From Limosilactobacillus balticus (GTDB lineage: Bacteria; Bacillota; Bacilli; Lactobacillales; Lactobacillaceae), in NCBI RefSeq assembly GCF_014145615.1, contig NZ_JACIVH010000076.1, forward strand, positions 58,758-122,757: 64,000 nt of DNA. The letters run 5' to 3'. The position numbers and the translations under genes are program-made. Positions 63,889 through 64,000 of this stretch are shown here, in pieces (within the stretch, counting starts at the first letter, position 1; every line of letters starts with the position of its first letter). The notes under the pieces were generated by a model that searched no databases, was not told where the DNA came from, and saw only the letters and a list, made by a program, of their open reading frames with translations.

Positions 63889-63916
63889 AAAGCTGGCGTC
63901 TCAAGGCGCTGGCTTT
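63889..63916 (+). terminator. Possible terminator after the MATE gene
   Basis: AAAGCTGGCG and CGCTGGCTTT pair with two G-U pairs around an eight-base loop, but the following T-run is weak. Confidence 0.45.
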
Positions 63917-63952
63917 CGCTTTGCTCAAGCCAAAATGCTCTGACTACTTTGC

Positions 63953-64000
63953 CACCGCTTTAAGCGGTGTTTGTACTACCTCACTTACCCTTAAAAGGGT
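63953..64000. repeat. Short palindromes at the right edge
   Basis: CACCGCTT-T-AAGCGGTG (63953-63969) and ACCCTT-AA-AAGGGT (63987-64000) are near-perfect palindromes 17 bases apart. They resemble the hairpin ends of IS200/IS605-type elements; the window ends here, so the element cannot be confirmed. Confidence 0.4.

Noticed and set aside
1..64000. CRISPR arrays, restriction-modification or toxin-antitoxin systems
   Set aside because: I saw no regularly spaced direct repeats, cas genes, methylase/nuclease pairs or recognisable toxin-antitoxin pairs.

Overview
The window looks like a chromosomal segment of a heterofermentative lactic acid bacterium. Gene content, codon usage and gene order fit Limosilactobacillus reuteri or a close relative best (inference, no database search). 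Supporting signs are low-GC Firmicutes gene order (gmk-rpoZ-coaBC-priA-fmt-rsmB-prpC-prkC-rsgA-rpe-thiN; yqhY-nusB-folD-xseA-xseB-ispA-yqxC-argR-recN), the absence of dxs between ispA and yqxC, T-box control of aminoacyl-tRNA synthetase and methionine genes, and lactobacillus-type small genes such as DUF3042. Most genes lie on the minus strand; the right end from about 60.6 kb is on the plus strand.

Layout. 0-12.8 kb: the start of a fakA/yloV-like gene, an Asp23 protein, rpmB, then a long minus-strand operon for nucleotide, coenzyme, translation-start and signalling functions, including the PASTA kinase/phosphatase pair. 12.9-13.3 kb: a small YolD-like gene with a LexA-like site in its promoter. 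13.5-20.8 kb: the recN-argR-tlyA-ispA-xseBA-folD-nusB-yqhY cluster. 20.9-24.5 kb: a 2H phosphoesterase, an M24 peptidase, a YggS protein, and the L21/Prp/L27 operon. 24.7-28.4 kb: a TetR regulator, tRNA-Arg(TCT), a 44-residue membrane miniprotein and an unrecognised three-gene operon (28435-25994). 28.6-34.2 kb: a SufT-like protein, an L-serine dehydratase operon with an EIIC-like permease, a divergent YheO-type regulator, a decayed IS3-family element and an L-lactate dehydrogenase. This AT-rich block looks like an accessory insertion. 34.4-37.7 kb: serS and a metQ-msrA unit, each under a T-box. 37.9-47.2 kb: a 41-residue protein, an aminotransferase, gltX, glnA with a GlnR operator, miaA, DUF3042, and the yqgN-rhomboid-yqgQ-glcK-rhodanese operon, then rpmG. 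47.4-58.8 kb: a class B penicillin-binding protein, YfhO, a HesB-like protein, greA, udk, a LysM-NlpC/P60 hydrolase, and pheST under a T-box. 58.8-64.0 kb: an HxlR regulator, an HD protein, a TrmH-family methylase, acyP, YidC, a divergent peptide deformylase, a MATE transporter and, at the right edge, a cluster of short palindromes.

How the genes fit together. This is mainly a housekeeping region: translation, one-carbon and formyl-Met metabolism (folD, 5-FCL, fmt, def), DNA repair (recN, priA, xseAB), cell envelope (PBP, YfhO, YidC, NlpC/P60, prkC) and nitrogen/amino-acid control (glnA, T-boxes, argR). I found no CRISPR array, prophage or obvious defence system. The least explained parts are the three-gene operon at 26-28.4 kb, the two small plus-strand proteins at 25.8 and 37.9 kb, the C-tract hairpin before the YheO-type regulator, and the structured intergenic repeats at 13.37-13.47 and 43.85-43.89 kb.
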